Source: Methanobacterium sp. UBA375 (GTDB taxonomy: Archaea; Methanobacteriota; Methanobacteria; Methanobacteriales; Methanobacteriaceae). From it: a stretch of DNA of 31,791 nt. The DNA is taken from the NCBI GenBank assembly GCA_002495625.1, contig DAGC01000007.1, positions 119,808 through 151,598 of the forward strand, written 5' to 3'. The translations under genes were made by a program, and so were the position numbers. Positions 16,282 to 24,755 of this stretch are shown piece by piece (position 1 is the first letter of the stretch; each line of letters opens with the position of its first letter). The notes beneath the pieces were generated by a model. That model saw only the letters and a list, made by a program, of their open reading frames with translations. It had not been told where the DNA came from and ran no database searches.

Positions 16282-17403
16282 ATGTCTATAGATGATATTT
16301 TAATGCATGATGAAACCATCTTCCGGGACATCAGGGTCTTTAACCCGGATTATGTGCCGGATAAATTTTTACACAGGGAATCCCAGATGGAAGCACTCAC
16401 CCTTTGTCTAAGACCGGCATTAAGGGGTGGGAAATTGATGAACGCTGTGGTGGTTGGCTCATGTGCAACAGGAAAAACCACGGCGATAAAAAAACTTTTC
16501 GAGAAGATTGAGGAGTATTCAGATAAAATTATATGCGTATACATCAACTGCCAGCTGCATACCACCCGTTACAACATATTTTCACAGATCTACCAGAAGA
16601 TGTTCGGACACCTGCCCCCGGAGACAGGCATTCCCGTATCCCGGATCTACGAGAAGATCATGAAACACCTTAAAAACAACGACCAGGCACTGATGGTCGC
16701 CCTGGACGATGTCGACCACCTCTTCCACAGTAAAAACGCTAATAAAATATTCTATGATATCTTACGGGCCTATGAAGAATTTGAAGGCGTTAGAACCGGC
16801 CTATTTGCCGTTATATCAGATATAGAATTCAGATACATCTTGGATAAGAATGTTAACTCTATCTTCATCCCCAAGGAGATAGTCTTCAATCCCTACACCT
16901 ACAATGAGATGAGGGATATATTAAAAGAGAGAGTTAAAGCGGGATTCTATCCAGACGTAATTTCAGAGGAAATCCTGGACGAAGTTACAGAAGAAACCAG
17001 TTCCATTGGGGATTTAAGGGTGGGAATAGACCTTTTAGGGCTCCTGGGTAATATTGCAGAGGCAGACGCATCAAGGACCATAGAAGAAAGGCATCTTAAA
17101 ACTGCACTCGAAAGTAGCAGTTCCATCAGCCTGAAAAACACCCTGGAAAACTTATCAGAAAAGGAAAGAACACTCCTGGAACTCATAATAGAATCAGAAG
17201 ACCAGCAGTTAATTGCCGGAAACCTCTACAAGAATTTAAATGATAAAAAACCCTTAAGCTATGCTTCATTCGACCGTTTACTTAATAAACTGGAATTCTT
17301 ACGACTCATAGATATTAAATTCACCGGTAAAGGCAGTAAGGGCAATGCGCGGGTTATCGTGTTAAGGTTCCATCCCCAAGAAATAAATAAATGCATGGTT
17401 TAG
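16282..17403 (+). CDS. cdc6-2: Orc1/Cdc6-type replication initiator (Cdc6-2)
   Basis: AAA+ ATPase related to eukaryotic Orc1 and Cdc6, used by archaea to recognise origins and load MCM helicase. Walker A is GSCATGKT (residues 59-66), Walker B is ALDDVDH (Asp142, Asp143, Asp145), sensor-1 region VISDIEF, sensor 2 around GDLRVGIDLL, and a C-terminal winged-helix domain from about residue 285 (LSEKERTLLELI...YASFDRLLNKLEFLRLIDI). Sequence and neighbours (archease, RtcB) fit the second paralogue of Methanobacteriales, MTH1599 in Methanothermobacter, next to archease MTH1598. The ATG at 16282 is chosen because GGTGGGAGAT (16265-16274) lies seven bases ahead; the in-frame ATG at 16264 overlaps that site. 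Confidence 0.85.
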   Translation: MSIDDILMHDETIFRDIRVFNPDYVPDKFLHRESQMEALTLCLRPALRGGKLMNAVVVGSCATGKTTAIKKLFEKIEEYSDKIICVYINCQLHTTRYNIFSQIYQKMFGHLPPETGIPVSRIYEKIMKHLKNNDQALMVALDDVDHLFHSKNANKIFYDILRAYEEFEGVRTGLFAVISDIEFRYILDKNVNSIFIPKEIVFNPYTYNEMRDILKERVKAGFYPDVISEEILDEVTEETSSIGDLRVGIDLLGLLGNIAEADASRTIEERHLKTALESSSSISLKNTLENLSEKERTLLELIIESEDQQLIAGNLYKNLNDKKPLSYASFDRLLNKLEFLRLIDIKFTGKGSKGNARVIVLRFHPQEINKCMV

Positions 17404-17483
17404 GGATAATATGGCTTGGGGGTAAGTAAATGGTCTCTTGGGGATTACCTTAAGTTTAGTTTCACAGGGGAATGTTTTAAGTC

Positions 17484-17666
17484 TTAGATGGTGGCTGGGA
17501 AGTTGGAATTGGGAAGTGCAGCCACACCAAGTACACTGAAGACCAGTACCAGGATGATTAACCCGATAAAGACACAGGACTTAATATCAAAATATCTATG
17601 AAAGTTCAAGTAGTTCAGTTCTTCTGGTTTCTTTCGAAGATCTGGGATAGAATTTCTGTTTTGCAT
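17484..17666 (-). CDS. Single-pass membrane microprotein, 60 residues
   Basis: Start ATG (complement of 17664-17666) preceded at seven bases by a perfect AGGAGG (complement of 17674-17679), the strongest ribosome binding site in this part of the window. The protein has a charged N-terminal half (LRKKPEELNY) and one hydrophobic helix near residues 31-51, then a short tail LPNSNFPATI. It is convergent with cdc6-2 and divergent from archease, so it has its own transcription unit, with an AT-rich promoter region at about 17680-17720. I recognise no family. The ribosome binding site and clear topology make it a real gene. Confidence 0.65.
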   Translation of the reverse strand: MQNRNSIPDLRKKPEELNYLNFHRYFDIKSCVFIGLIILVLVFSVLGVAALPNSNFPATI

Positions 17667-17821
17667 TTTTTTGCCTCCTAATTATAAAAGTCCCATAAAA
17701 CTATTTAAAAAAAAAGTTAGAGAGCATTTGAGAAGTAATCAGAGACATCACTAGGTTTTTTATCTAATATTTACAGACAGTACAAAGTGATGGAATAAAA
17801 AAAATTTACAAAATTGAAACC

Positions 17822-18274
17822 ATGAATTATAGAAAAGAAACCATGAATATGGAGAAAAAATTCGAATTCTTCGATGTAACTGCCGATGTCGGCATCCGTG
17901 CCTATGGAAAAACCCTGGAAGAGGCCTTTGAGAATGCAGCCCTGGCCATGTTTGAAGTAGTGACAGACACGTCACGTATCAACCCGTCAACCCGGAAATA
18001 TATAGAAATTGAATCTGAAGATACATCTGCACTCCTTTATGACTGGTTATCCGAGTTGATATTCCTCCATGACTCAGAAAACCTCATATTCTCCCGGTTT
18101 GAAATCCGCATATCCCGGAGGGGAGATACCTATCTACTGAAGGGATCGGTACAGGGTGAAGCCTTCAATCTGGATAAACATGAAAGCAGGGAGGATGTGA
18201 AGGCCGTAACCTACCATCTCATGGATATCAGGGAAGAAAACGGTTTCATGTTGCAGGTTATCCTGGATACCTGA
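17822..18274 (+). CDS. Archease (RtcB cofactor)
   Basis: Archease activates the RNA ligase RtcB by promoting its guanylylation in tRNA splicing and RNA repair. The protein has the family marks: FEFFDVTADVGIRAYG with the conserved Asp near the N-terminus, EAFENAALAMFEVVTD, DWLSELIFLHD, VKAVTYHLM and the C-terminal VILDT acidic end. The start is uncertain: ATG 17822, 17843 and 17849 are in frame and none has a clear ribosome binding site; homologues begin a few residues before FEFFD, favouring 17849, which would give 141 residues. RtcB follows on the same strand after 165 bases with its own probable promoter. Closest named relative: MTH1598. Confidence 0.85.
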   Translation: MNYRKETMNMEKKFEFFDVTADVGIRAYGKTLEEAFENAALAMFEVVTDTSRINPSTRKYIEIESEDTSALLYDWLSELIFLHDSENLIFSRFEIRISRRGDTYLLKGSVQGEAFNLDKHESREDVKAVTYHLMDIREENGFMLQVILDT

Positions 18275-18380
18275 AAGGTCAGGTTTAGACAAACTAATAA
18301 TTTAATTTTCATTCAATAGAAAATAATAAGTCCAAATTTAACAAAATAATGATATGGCTGATAATGGCACAAATTTAATG

Positions 18381-18410
18381 TTTAATATTTAGATGTTCTT
18401 TTTATAAATT
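18381..18410 (+). promoter_or_regulatory. Probable promoter of rtcB
   Basis: Two TATA-like stretches, TTTAATATTT (18381-18390) and TTTATAAATT (18401-18410), lie 30-59 bases before ATG 18440. The first would leave a leader containing the GGAGTGA site (18427-18433); the second would start transcription almost on it. So rtcB can probably be transcribed apart from archease. Confidence 0.35.
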
Positions 18411-18439
18411 GAAATCCTGATTTACTGGAGTGACCAATT

Positions 18440-19888
18440 ATGGGAAATGAATATGAATTAAATAAGGTAAGAGAATGTGTATGGGAGATACCTACCAATT
18501 ATAAGAAGGGTATGCGTGTCCCCGGAAGAGTCTATCTGGATGATAAATCAATCAAGACTGTAGAGAAAGGAGCACTGGATCAGGTGGCCAACGTGGCCTG
18601 CCTACCAGGAATACAGAAATTTTCCATAGGACTTCCAGATATACACTTCGGATACGGGTTCAGCATTGGGGGAGTGGCTGCATTCAGCACCCGGACAGGT
18701 GTAATAAGTCCCGGTGGGGTTGGATTCGACATCAACTGTGGTGTCCGTTTTTTAAAGACCAACCTGACTGAATCCGAGGTGAAGCCAAAGATCAAAGAAC
18801 TGGTAGATGTTCTTTTTAAGAATGTACCATCTGGACTGGGAAGTAAAGGAAAGATAAGGCTCAAACCAGGTGAAATCGATGAAGTACTGAATTTAGGCGC
18901 CCAGTGGGCCGTGGAAAATGATTATGGTTGGGAGAAAGATCTGGAACACCTGGAAGAAGGAGGCCGAATGGAAGCAGCTAATGCGGATAAGGTGTCTGAT
19001 AAAGCTAAAAAGAGGGGGATACCCCAGTTAGGCTCACTTGGATCTGGAAACCACTTCCTGGAGGTGCAGCGAATAGACGAAATATTCGATGAGGAAACAG
19101 CCCGCACCTTCGGACTGGACGAATGTGAAGTAACGGTGATGATCCACACCGGTTCCCGGGGATGCGGCCATCAGATCTGCTCCGACTACCTCCGGGTGAT
19201 GGATAAATCAGCAAAAAGATACAAAATCGACCTACCAGACAGACAGCTTGCCTGCGCACCGGTAGACTCACCAGAGGCCCAGGACTACTTCCAGGCCATG
19301 GCCGCCGGTGCCAACTTCGCCTGGACCAACCGGCAGATGATAGTCCACTGGGTGCGGGAATCCTTCGAACAGGTGTTTAAACAGACTGCCGAGAATATGG
19401 ACATGAACATAGTCTATGATGTGGCTCACAACATAGCTAAGAAGGAAGTTCATAATATAAAGGGAAGAGACACTGAAGTTTTCGTCCACCGTAAAGGCGC
19501 TACCCGTGCCTTCGGACCGGGCCGCAAAGAGATACCCCAAGAGTACCGGGCAGCAGGACAGCCAGTACTCATACCCGGTACCATGGGCACATCCTCCTAT
19601 ATTCTACGGGGAACTGACACGGCTATGGAGGAGACCTTCGGCTCCACAGCACACGGCGCCGGCCGTAAAATGAGCCGGGCGGGGGCTAAAAGAACCTACA
19701 GTGGAGAAGAAGTTAAAAAATCACTGGAAAGCAGGGGAATTGTTATCAAAGCCACATCCATGCCCATAGTTGCAGAAGAAGCCCCTGGGGCATATAAAGA
19801 TGTTGACGAAGTGGTTAAAACAGCCCATGACGCCGGTATATCTTTGCTGGTTGCTAGGATGGTGCCTTTAGGCGTGGCCAAGGGATGA
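18440..19888 (+). CDS. rtcB: tRNA-splicing ligase RtcB
   Basis: Joins 2',3'-cyclic-phosphate (or 3'-phosphate) and 5'-OH RNA ends using GTP and Mn2+, in archaeal tRNA intron splicing. At 482 residues it is the usual archaeal length without an intein. All metal and nucleotide residues are present: Asp97 and Cys100 in GFDINCGVR, His205 in GSGNHFLE, His236 in IHTGSRGCG, His330 in VAHNIAKKE, and the guanylylated His405 in STAHGAGRKMSR. The ATG at 18440 has GGAGTGA with seven bases of spacing. It is next to its activator archease. Nothing looks unusual in the sequence. Confidence 0.93.
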   Translation: MGNEYELNKVRECVWEIPTNYKKGMRVPGRVYLDDKSIKTVEKGALDQVANVACLPGIQKFSIGLPDIHFGYGFSIGGVAAFSTRTGVISPGGVGFDINCGVRFLKTNLTESEVKPKIKELVDVLFKNVPSGLGSKGKIRLKPGEIDEVLNLGAQWAVENDYGWEKDLEHLEEGGRMEAANADKVSDKAKKRGIPQLGSLGSGNHFLEVQRIDEIFDEETARTFGLDECEVTVMIHTGSRGCGHQICSDYLRVMDKSAKRYKIDLPDRQLACAPVDSPEAQDYFQAMAAGANFAWTNRQMIVHWVRESFEQVFKQTAENMDMNIVYDVAHNIAKKEVHNIKGRDTEVFVHRKGATRAFGPGRKEIPQEYRAAGQPVLIPGTMGTSSYILRGTDTAMEETFGSTAHGAGRKMSRAGAKRTYSGEEVKKSLESRGIVIKATSMPIVAEEAPGAYKDVDEVVKTAHDAGISLLVARMVPLGVAKG

Positions 19889-19971
19889 ACTAGCCAAAGG
19901 ATAGTTAATCTATTTAATAGAAAATAATCAAATTAAAATTTAATAGAATCCATTAGAGGGAGAACTTTACT

Positions 19972-20763
19972 TTGACAATCGGAATAATCGGTGGAACCGG
20001 GATATACGAGATAGTAGAACTGGGGGAAGATGTAGAAAAGAAGGTGGTGGAAACCCCCTATGGACCCTCACCCGAGATGACTCTTTTCAAATTACATGAT
20101 AGGGAGGTGGTGTTCATGTCCAGACATGAAGTGGGACATGCCAACCCGCCCCATATGATAAATTACCGGGCGAATATCTGGGCCCTGAAAGAGATGGGCG
20201 TAGAAAGGATATTGGCCACCAATGCCGTGGGTTCTCTGGATTTATCCATTAGACCCGGAGATCTGGTGGTGCCCCATGATTTTTTAGACTTCACCCGGAT
20301 GAGGAAAAGCACGTTCTACGATGATCGAGTGGTTCATGTGGATGTTACAGAGCCCTACTGCCCCGAGTTAAGGGATATTTTAATCTCCTCGGGCCAGGTT
20401 GTAGGGGAGGGTATCTACATATGTACGGAAGGCCCACGTTTCGAGACGGCCGCAGAAATACAGATGTACCGCCGTTTAGGGGGGACCGTGGTGGGTATGA
20501 CTGGTCTGCCGGAAGCTGTACTTGCCAGAGAGTTAGAAATGTGTTATGCCAGTATATGTACGGTGTCCAATTACGGAGCCTCCATATCACCAGATAAACT
20601 GACCATAGATGAGGTTTTTGAGGAAGTGGAGAAGAAGAGGCCGGTTTTAATAGAACTTATCTCTAATTCCATTTCCAATATCCCGGAAAACTGTTCCTGT
20701 CCCTGTGGAGATGCACTGGATGGGGCAGAAGTAAAACCTTCACTTGAATCTGAAGATTTATAA
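19972..20763 (+). CDS. S-methyl-5'-thioinosine/thioadenosine phosphorylase family
   Basis: Purine nucleoside phosphorylase/MTAP-family enzyme that cleaves a 5'-methylthio-nucleoside with phosphate, salvaging SAM by-products. Motifs: N-terminal phosphate loop GIIGGTGIYE, MSRHEVGHANPPHMINYRAN, ATNAVGSL, TEGPRFETAAEIQMYRRLG and the base site GMTGLPEAVLARE. An N/G-MTG-PEA sequence is seen in enzymes preferring methylthioinosine (as for MJ0060 of Methanocaldococcus), so hypoxanthine is the likelier base; this is inference. The C-terminal CSCPCGDAL is typical of archaeal members. The start is TTG 19972 (TTGACAATC), supported by GGGAGAAC upstream and by the phosphate loop beginning at residue 4. Confidence 0.82.
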   Translation: MTIGIIGGTGIYEIVELGEDVEKKVVETPYGPSPEMTLFKLHDREVVFMSRHEVGHANPPHMINYRANIWALKEMGVERILATNAVGSLDLSIRPGDLVVPHDFLDFTRMRKSTFYDDRVVHVDVTEPYCPELRDILISSGQVVGEGIYICTEGPRFETAAEIQMYRRLGGTVVGMTGLPEAVLARELEMCYASICTVSNYGASISPDKLTIDEVFEEVEKKRPVLIELISNSISNIPENCSCPCGDALDGAEVKPSLESEDL

Positions 20764-20799
20764 TTCATAAAGAGATATTAGTCTAAAGGAGTTTTCAAG

Positions 20800-20814
20800 T
20801 TAATTTGAAATTAA
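20800..20814. promoter_or_regulatory. Palindrome ahead of nadA
   Basis: TTAATTT (20800-20806) and AAATTAA (20808-20814) are perfect arms around one G, followed by a T run, and lie 19 bases before the nadA start. It could be an operator for NAD-dependent control or a weak terminator of the previous gene. It is very AT-rich, so chance is possible. Confidence 0.3.
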
Positions 20815-20833
20815 TTTTTTTGAGGGACTATCC

Positions 20834-21748
20834 ATGTTGAATGAATTACAAAAGGAAATAATACAACTTAAAAAGGATAAAAATGCCATTATCCTGGCCC
20901 ATAACTATCAAACAGGAGATATACAGGAAATCGCTGATTTTATCGGCGATTCACTGGAGCTGTGTATTAAGGCATCGGAGATAACCGACTCTGACCTGGT
21001 GGTCTTCTGTGGAGTGGATTTTATGGCGGAAACAGCGGCCATCTTGAATCCAGAAAAGAAAATTGTCACGCCTGATAGGGAAGCGGAATGCCCCATGGCC
21101 CACATGCTCCCGGCAGAGGAAGTAAGGAAGGCTAAAGAAAAGTATCCTGATGCAGCAGTTGTCCTGTATGTTAATACCCTGGCTGAAGCTAAAGCAGAAG
21201 CGGATATACTGTGCACATCCTCCAATGCAGTGGTTGTGGTGGAAAGCCTATCTGAAGATCGGATCCTCTTTGGTCCGGATATGAATCTGGCGGGCTTCGT
21301 TGCCCGCCAGGTGGATAAGGAGATAATCCCCATACCGGAAGAAGGCCATTGCTACGTGCATAAGATGTTCCACACGGGAGACGTAGCATTTGCCAGGGAG
21401 AAGTATCCTGATGCAGTGCTGGTGGTCCATCCAGAATGTGATCTGGAAGTTCAAGATGAGGCAGATGAAGTGTTAAGCACTGGGGGAATGATGCGATATG
21501 TGTCCGAATCAGACAGGCAGACTTTTATTATAGGCACCGAGGTGGACCTGGTGACTCGCCTGAGACGGGAAAACCCGGATAAAACCATAGTGCCACTTTT
21601 AAGTGAAGCCATCTGTGAAAATATGAAGCTACATACCCTGGAGAAGGTTAAAAACTCCCTCCTAAACGAGACGTATGTGGTGTCTGTGGATAAAGAGATA
21701 GCAGATAAAGCCAGGAAAGCCGTGGAGCGAATGCTCCAGGTATCCTAA
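20834..21748 (+). CDS. nadA: Quinolinate synthase NadA
   Basis: Condenses iminoaspartate with dihydroxyacetone phosphate to quinolinate, the entry step of NAD biosynthesis, using a [4Fe-4S] cluster. The 304-residue protein shows the three pseudo-repeats of the family: AHNYQTGDIQEIADFIGDSLEL, the first cluster ligand Cys86 in EAECPMAHML, VVYVNT-type LYVNTLAEAKAEAD, Cys173 in EEGHCYVHKMF, and Cys261 in EAICENMKLHTLEKV. The ATG at 20834 has GAGGGA about seven bases upstream. An unknown membrane protein follows after 13 bases and is probably co-transcribed. The partner genes (aspartate dehydrogenase/oxidase and nadC) are not in this window. Confidence 0.92.
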   Translation: MLNELQKEIIQLKKDKNAIILAHNYQTGDIQEIADFIGDSLELCIKASEITDSDLVVFCGVDFMAETAAILNPEKKIVTPDREAECPMAHMLPAEEVRKAKEKYPDAAVVLYVNTLAEAKAEADILCTSSNAVVVVESLSEDRILFGPDMNLAGFVARQVDKEIIPIPEEGHCYVHKMFHTGDVAFAREKYPDAVLVVHPECDLEVQDEADEVLSTGGMMRYVSESDRQTFIIGTEVDLVTRLRRENPDKTIVPLLSEAICENMKLHTLEKVKNSLLNETYVVSVDKEIADKARKAVERMLQVS

Positions 21749-21761
21749 AATATTCTATTTA

Positions 21762-22772
21762 ATGGTGATGTGTTTGGATAAATGGTATTTAAATCGTTTT
21801 ACCCTGATTGGGGCCTTATTAATCCTGCTGGCCATACTGATCTATGGCTTGGAATTTTTAAAGGGCCCTGCCACTTATCTGTTCTATCCCCTACTTCTAG
21901 GTTCATCGGAAGGAAAGGTCATTTTATTTTTTATTTTTATGGGTAGTTTACTCCTTTTAAATGGGGTGATTACTTCTGGTAAAATCAAGGGTAAATTTGC
22001 CCTCTTGGACATATGGGAAAGTAGAAGATATTTAAAGTATGCCATTGCCCTGGTTTTAATCACATATCTGGTCGGTATTCTTATAGAAATATGGTTGAGG
22101 ATCAACTTTGGTGTGTCACTATTTACAGTATTCGTATCCTTAAATCCAGACGTAAGTTCCACCAGCATCATACACAGCCATGTATTTAAATCGGCCTTAG
22201 GCTCCATCCTTAACACACTGGGCACGGTATTACCCTCCAATATACATACCGGTGAATCTCTCTCTAAATACATCTCACCCGTGGCTTATCTCATCGTCTT
22301 TACTCTACCTCTGGTCTATCTCACCAGTTTAATTTCCATGGACAACCGGCTGGAACATAACAGGATCATCATAGCCTTCGCCGCCTCACTGGCCATGATC
22401 GGAATGATAGACGGCGGATTATTCTCAAACCCAGGGATAATAGGTTTAGGGGGGTTAATAGGGATGTTATTTGTAAGTAAACCCTTCAAACCCAGGGAGC
22501 TTATAAAACCGGCCATAATTGTACTGGTAATCATAATTTTAGGACTATCGGTAGAAGTAGCCGGATCAAACCAGGATTACCACCAGATAACCCTGATAAA
22601 TCAGACCCAACCGGTGGACTGGAACGGATATGATGTAATAAGTGAAGAAAATGGTACAGTTAAACTTACCAGTACCCAGAATGACAAAACAAACTTAATA
22701 AGCCTGTTTTCTACCTTGAAGGATAAAACGGATGCCTTCTTCATCACCTGGAATTTCTATTCATACACTTAA
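21762..22772 (+). CDS. Polytopic membrane protein, unknown
   Basis: A 336-residue protein with about seven to eight hydrophobic helices through residue ~265, then a hydrophilic C-terminal domain of about 65 residues (NQDYHQITLINQTQPVDW...). A soluble loop between helices 4 and 5 contains SSTSIIHSHVFKSALGSIL and NIHTGESLSKYIS. I know no family name. It starts 13 bases after nadA and probably shares its mRNA, which raises the idea of transport or membrane function linked to NAD supply; nothing in the sequence proves that. Starts at 21762 (ATG), 21768 (ATG) and 21774 (TTG) are all in frame; the GGTGAT at 21764-21769 would suit the TTG. Confidence 0.7.
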   Translation: MVMCLDKWYLNRFTLIGALLILLAILIYGLEFLKGPATYLFYPLLLGSSEGKVILFFIFMGSLLLLNGVITSGKIKGKFALLDIWESRRYLKYAIALVLITYLVGILIEIWLRINFGVSLFTVFVSLNPDVSSTSIIHSHVFKSALGSILNTLGTVLPSNIHTGESLSKYISPVAYLIVFTLPLVYLTSLISMDNRLEHNRIIIAFAASLAMIGMIDGGLFSNPGIIGLGGLIGMLFVSKPFKPRELIKPAIIVLVIIILGLSVEVAGSNQDYHQITLINQTQPVDWNGYDVISEENGTVKLTSTQNDKTNLISLFSTLKDKTDAFFITWNFYSYT

Positions 22773-22907
22773 TCTATTCATACACATAAAAATTCGATCT
22801 GCACTTATAAGATAATCCATTAACTGCATATACTTTAACAACAAATTCTAAATTAGTCTCTAATCAGTTTATGGGTACATAAATCCATTAATTGGTGATT
22901 ATTAAAC

Positions 22908-24662
22908 ATGAAAATCAGCATAATAATTCCCACCTACAATGAAGAAGAATACCTCCCCTACCTACTGGAAAGCATAAAAAGACAGGACTTCACCGACTAC
23001 GAAGTCATAGTTGCCGATGCACACTCCACGGATAAAACCCGGGAGATAGCAAAGAGCTTCGGGGCAAAAATAGTCGATGGTGGACTGCCTTCTGTGGGTA
23101 GGAACAAGGGAGTGAAAGCAGCACAGGGAGAATTTCTCCTGTTTTTAGATGCCGACGTCATCATGACCAGGGGATACCTGGAAAGTGCCCTGCAGGAATT
23201 TGTAGAGGAAGGATTGGGGATTTCCATCAGTCAGATATACCCATTAAGTGATAACATGTTCGACATCATATCCCATGACTTCGCCAACTTCTTCATGAAG
23301 TACGTGGAAACATTAAAACCCCACGGAGCAGGATGCTATGGTATATTAACCCGGAAAAAACTCCACGAAGCGATAGGCGGATTTGATGAAAATCTGGACT
23401 TTGGAGAAGACACAGATTACATAGAAAAAATCGGATACCTCACCTCATTTAAGGTTTTAAGAGACGCCACACTCTTCGTTTCCACCAGAAGAACCCAGGA
23501 AGAAGGAAAGACAGGAATAGCCCTTAAATATGCAAAGAGCACCTGGTACCAGTTCACCGGTAGAAAAATAAGCGCCGACCAATTGAACTACCACTTCGGA
23601 CACAGTGAAGGGAGAAAAAGGATTCTATACGGAGTTTGTGGTGAGGGGATGGGACACGCCATACGCAGCGGAGTGATAATAGACCACCTGCTGGAGAAAA
23701 ATGATGTAACCATCTTCGCCAGTGACCGGGCCTACCAGTACCTCTCCAGGAAATATGACGATGTATATGAAATAGAGGGCTTTAACACGGTATATGAAGA
23801 AAATGAGGTACAATATCGACGGACATTTACAAAAAATATTAAGTGGGTCCCCCTGGACCTGCCACATAACATCCGCCTGATGTACAATGTGGCAAAAGCC
23901 TTCAAACCAGACCTTATAATATCTGACTTCGAATTCTACTCCAACATCCTGAACAAGATACTGCGAATACCACTGGTAAGCCTGGACAACATGCACGTGA
24001 TAACCCAGTGTTACACCGACGTGCCAGAAGAATTCAAAAGGGACCGCTTCCGGGCAGCCAGTGTAGTGAGGTCCTTTATTCAACGTCCCCGCTATTACCT
24101 GATAACCAGCTACTTCTTCCCACCAATAAAAAATCCAGATAAGGTAAAGATGTTCCCACCCATCCTACGGGAAAAGGTTATGGAACTCGAACCCACCATA
24201 GGGGATCATATCCTGGTCTACCAGACCAGTGACTCTAATATAAAGCTATTAGAATTACTCGAAGAGATAGATGATGAATTTATAATCTACGGCTTCCACA
24301 AAGATGAAAAAATAGGGAATTTAACCTTCAAAAGCTTTAACGAAGACGAATTCTTCGATGACCTGGCATCAGCCCGGGCAGTAATAACCAACGGAGGATT
24401 CAGTCTAATATCTGAAGCACTGTACCTTAAAAAACCCATCTACAGCATTCCAGTGAAGAGACAATTCGAACAGATCCTGAATGCCATGTACCTGGATAAA
24501 CTGGAGTATGGGGAATTCCACCTGGAATTGGATAAGGAAAGTATAGAGAAATTCCTCTCCAACCAGGAATACTACCGGGAAAAAATACAATCCGGATTTA
24601 AACACGACCGTAACCAGGCCATATTCAACAGTTTAGATGAGATAATAGAGGAGTTAACCTGA
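22908..24662 (+). CDS. Two-domain glycosyltransferase: GT2 fused to GT28/MurG-like
   Basis: A 584-residue fusion. Residues 1 to ~230 are a family 2 glycosyltransferase: SIIIPTYNEEEYLPYLLESIKRQ, the nucleotide-sugar Asp in VADAHSTD, the DxD metal site at Asp81-Asp83 (FLDADV) and the acceptor-base FGEDTDY near 166-171. Residues ~237-584 are a GT-B fold resembling MurG/UDP-sugar transferases and archaeal MJ1255-like proteins: GVCGEGMGHAIRSG (glycine loop), ISDFEFYS, and the donor-site TNGGFSLISEALYLKKPI. No membrane helix and a very short linker. Two sugars may be added in sequence, for a glycolipid or an envelope polysaccharide; acceptor unknown. ATG 22908 follows GGTGATT with eight bases. Four short tandem repeats start in its last codons. 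Confidence 0.8.
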   Translation: MKISIIIPTYNEEEYLPYLLESIKRQDFTDYEVIVADAHSTDKTREIAKSFGAKIVDGGLPSVGRNKGVKAAQGEFLLFLDADVIMTRGYLESALQEFVEEGLGISISQIYPLSDNMFDIISHDFANFFMKYVETLKPHGAGCYGILTRKKLHEAIGGFDENLDFGEDTDYIEKIGYLTSFKVLRDATLFVSTRRTQEEGKTGIALKYAKSTWYQFTGRKISADQLNYHFGHSEGRKRILYGVCGEGMGHAIRSGVIIDHLLEKNDVTIFASDRAYQYLSRKYDDVYEIEGFNTVYEENEVQYRRTFTKNIKWVPLDLPHNIRLMYNVAKAFKPDLIISDFEFYSNILNKILRIPLVSLDNMHVITQCYTDVPEEFKRDRFRAASVVRSFIQRPRYYLITSYFFPPIKNPDKVKMFPPILREKVMELEPTIGDHILVYQTSDSNIKLLELLEEIDDEFIIYGFHKDEKIGNLTFKSFNEDEFFDDLASARAVITNGGFSLISEALYLKKPIYSIPVKRQFEQILNAMYLDKLEYGEFHLELDKESIEKFLSNQEYYREKIQSGFKHDRNQAIFNSLDEIIEELT

Positions 24663-24714
24663 AAGAGGAGTAACTTGAATGAGGAATTATCCTGAAAGAG
24701 GAATTATCCTGAAT
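24648..24714. repeat. Four imperfect 16-17 bp tandem repeats
   Basis: Units: GAGGAGTTAACCTGAAA (24648-24664), GAGGAGTAACTTGAAT (24665-24680), GAGGAATTATCCTGAAA (24681-24697), GAGGAATTATCCTGAAT (24698-24714). The last two are almost identical. The array begins in the final codons of the glycosyltransferase (stop 24660-24662) and runs toward the DUF763 gene. Each unit contains a ribosome-binding-site-like GAGGA. Confidence 0.8.
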
Positions 24715-24750
24715 TTATTCTTAAAGAAAATGGAGATATATGGGGGATAG
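24679..24750 (+). CDS. Possible 23-residue leader peptide before the DUF763 gene
   Basis: An ATG at 24679 preceded by GAGGAG (24665-24670) opens a 23-codon frame ending in TAG at 24748-24750. The stop lies just after the GGGGGAT site used by the DUF763 gene. It lies on the tandem repeats, so it may be chance; no homologue is known to me. Confidence 0.2.
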   Translation: MRNYPERGIILNLFLKKMEIYGG

Positions 24751-24755
24751 TAGAG

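Noticed and set aside
18315..19928. Shared 13-mer AATAGAAAATAAT ahead of rtcB (18315) and the nucleoside phosphorylase (19916)
   Set aside because: It is pure low-complexity AT sequence at different distances from the starts (over 110 and about 45 bases), so chance is likely.
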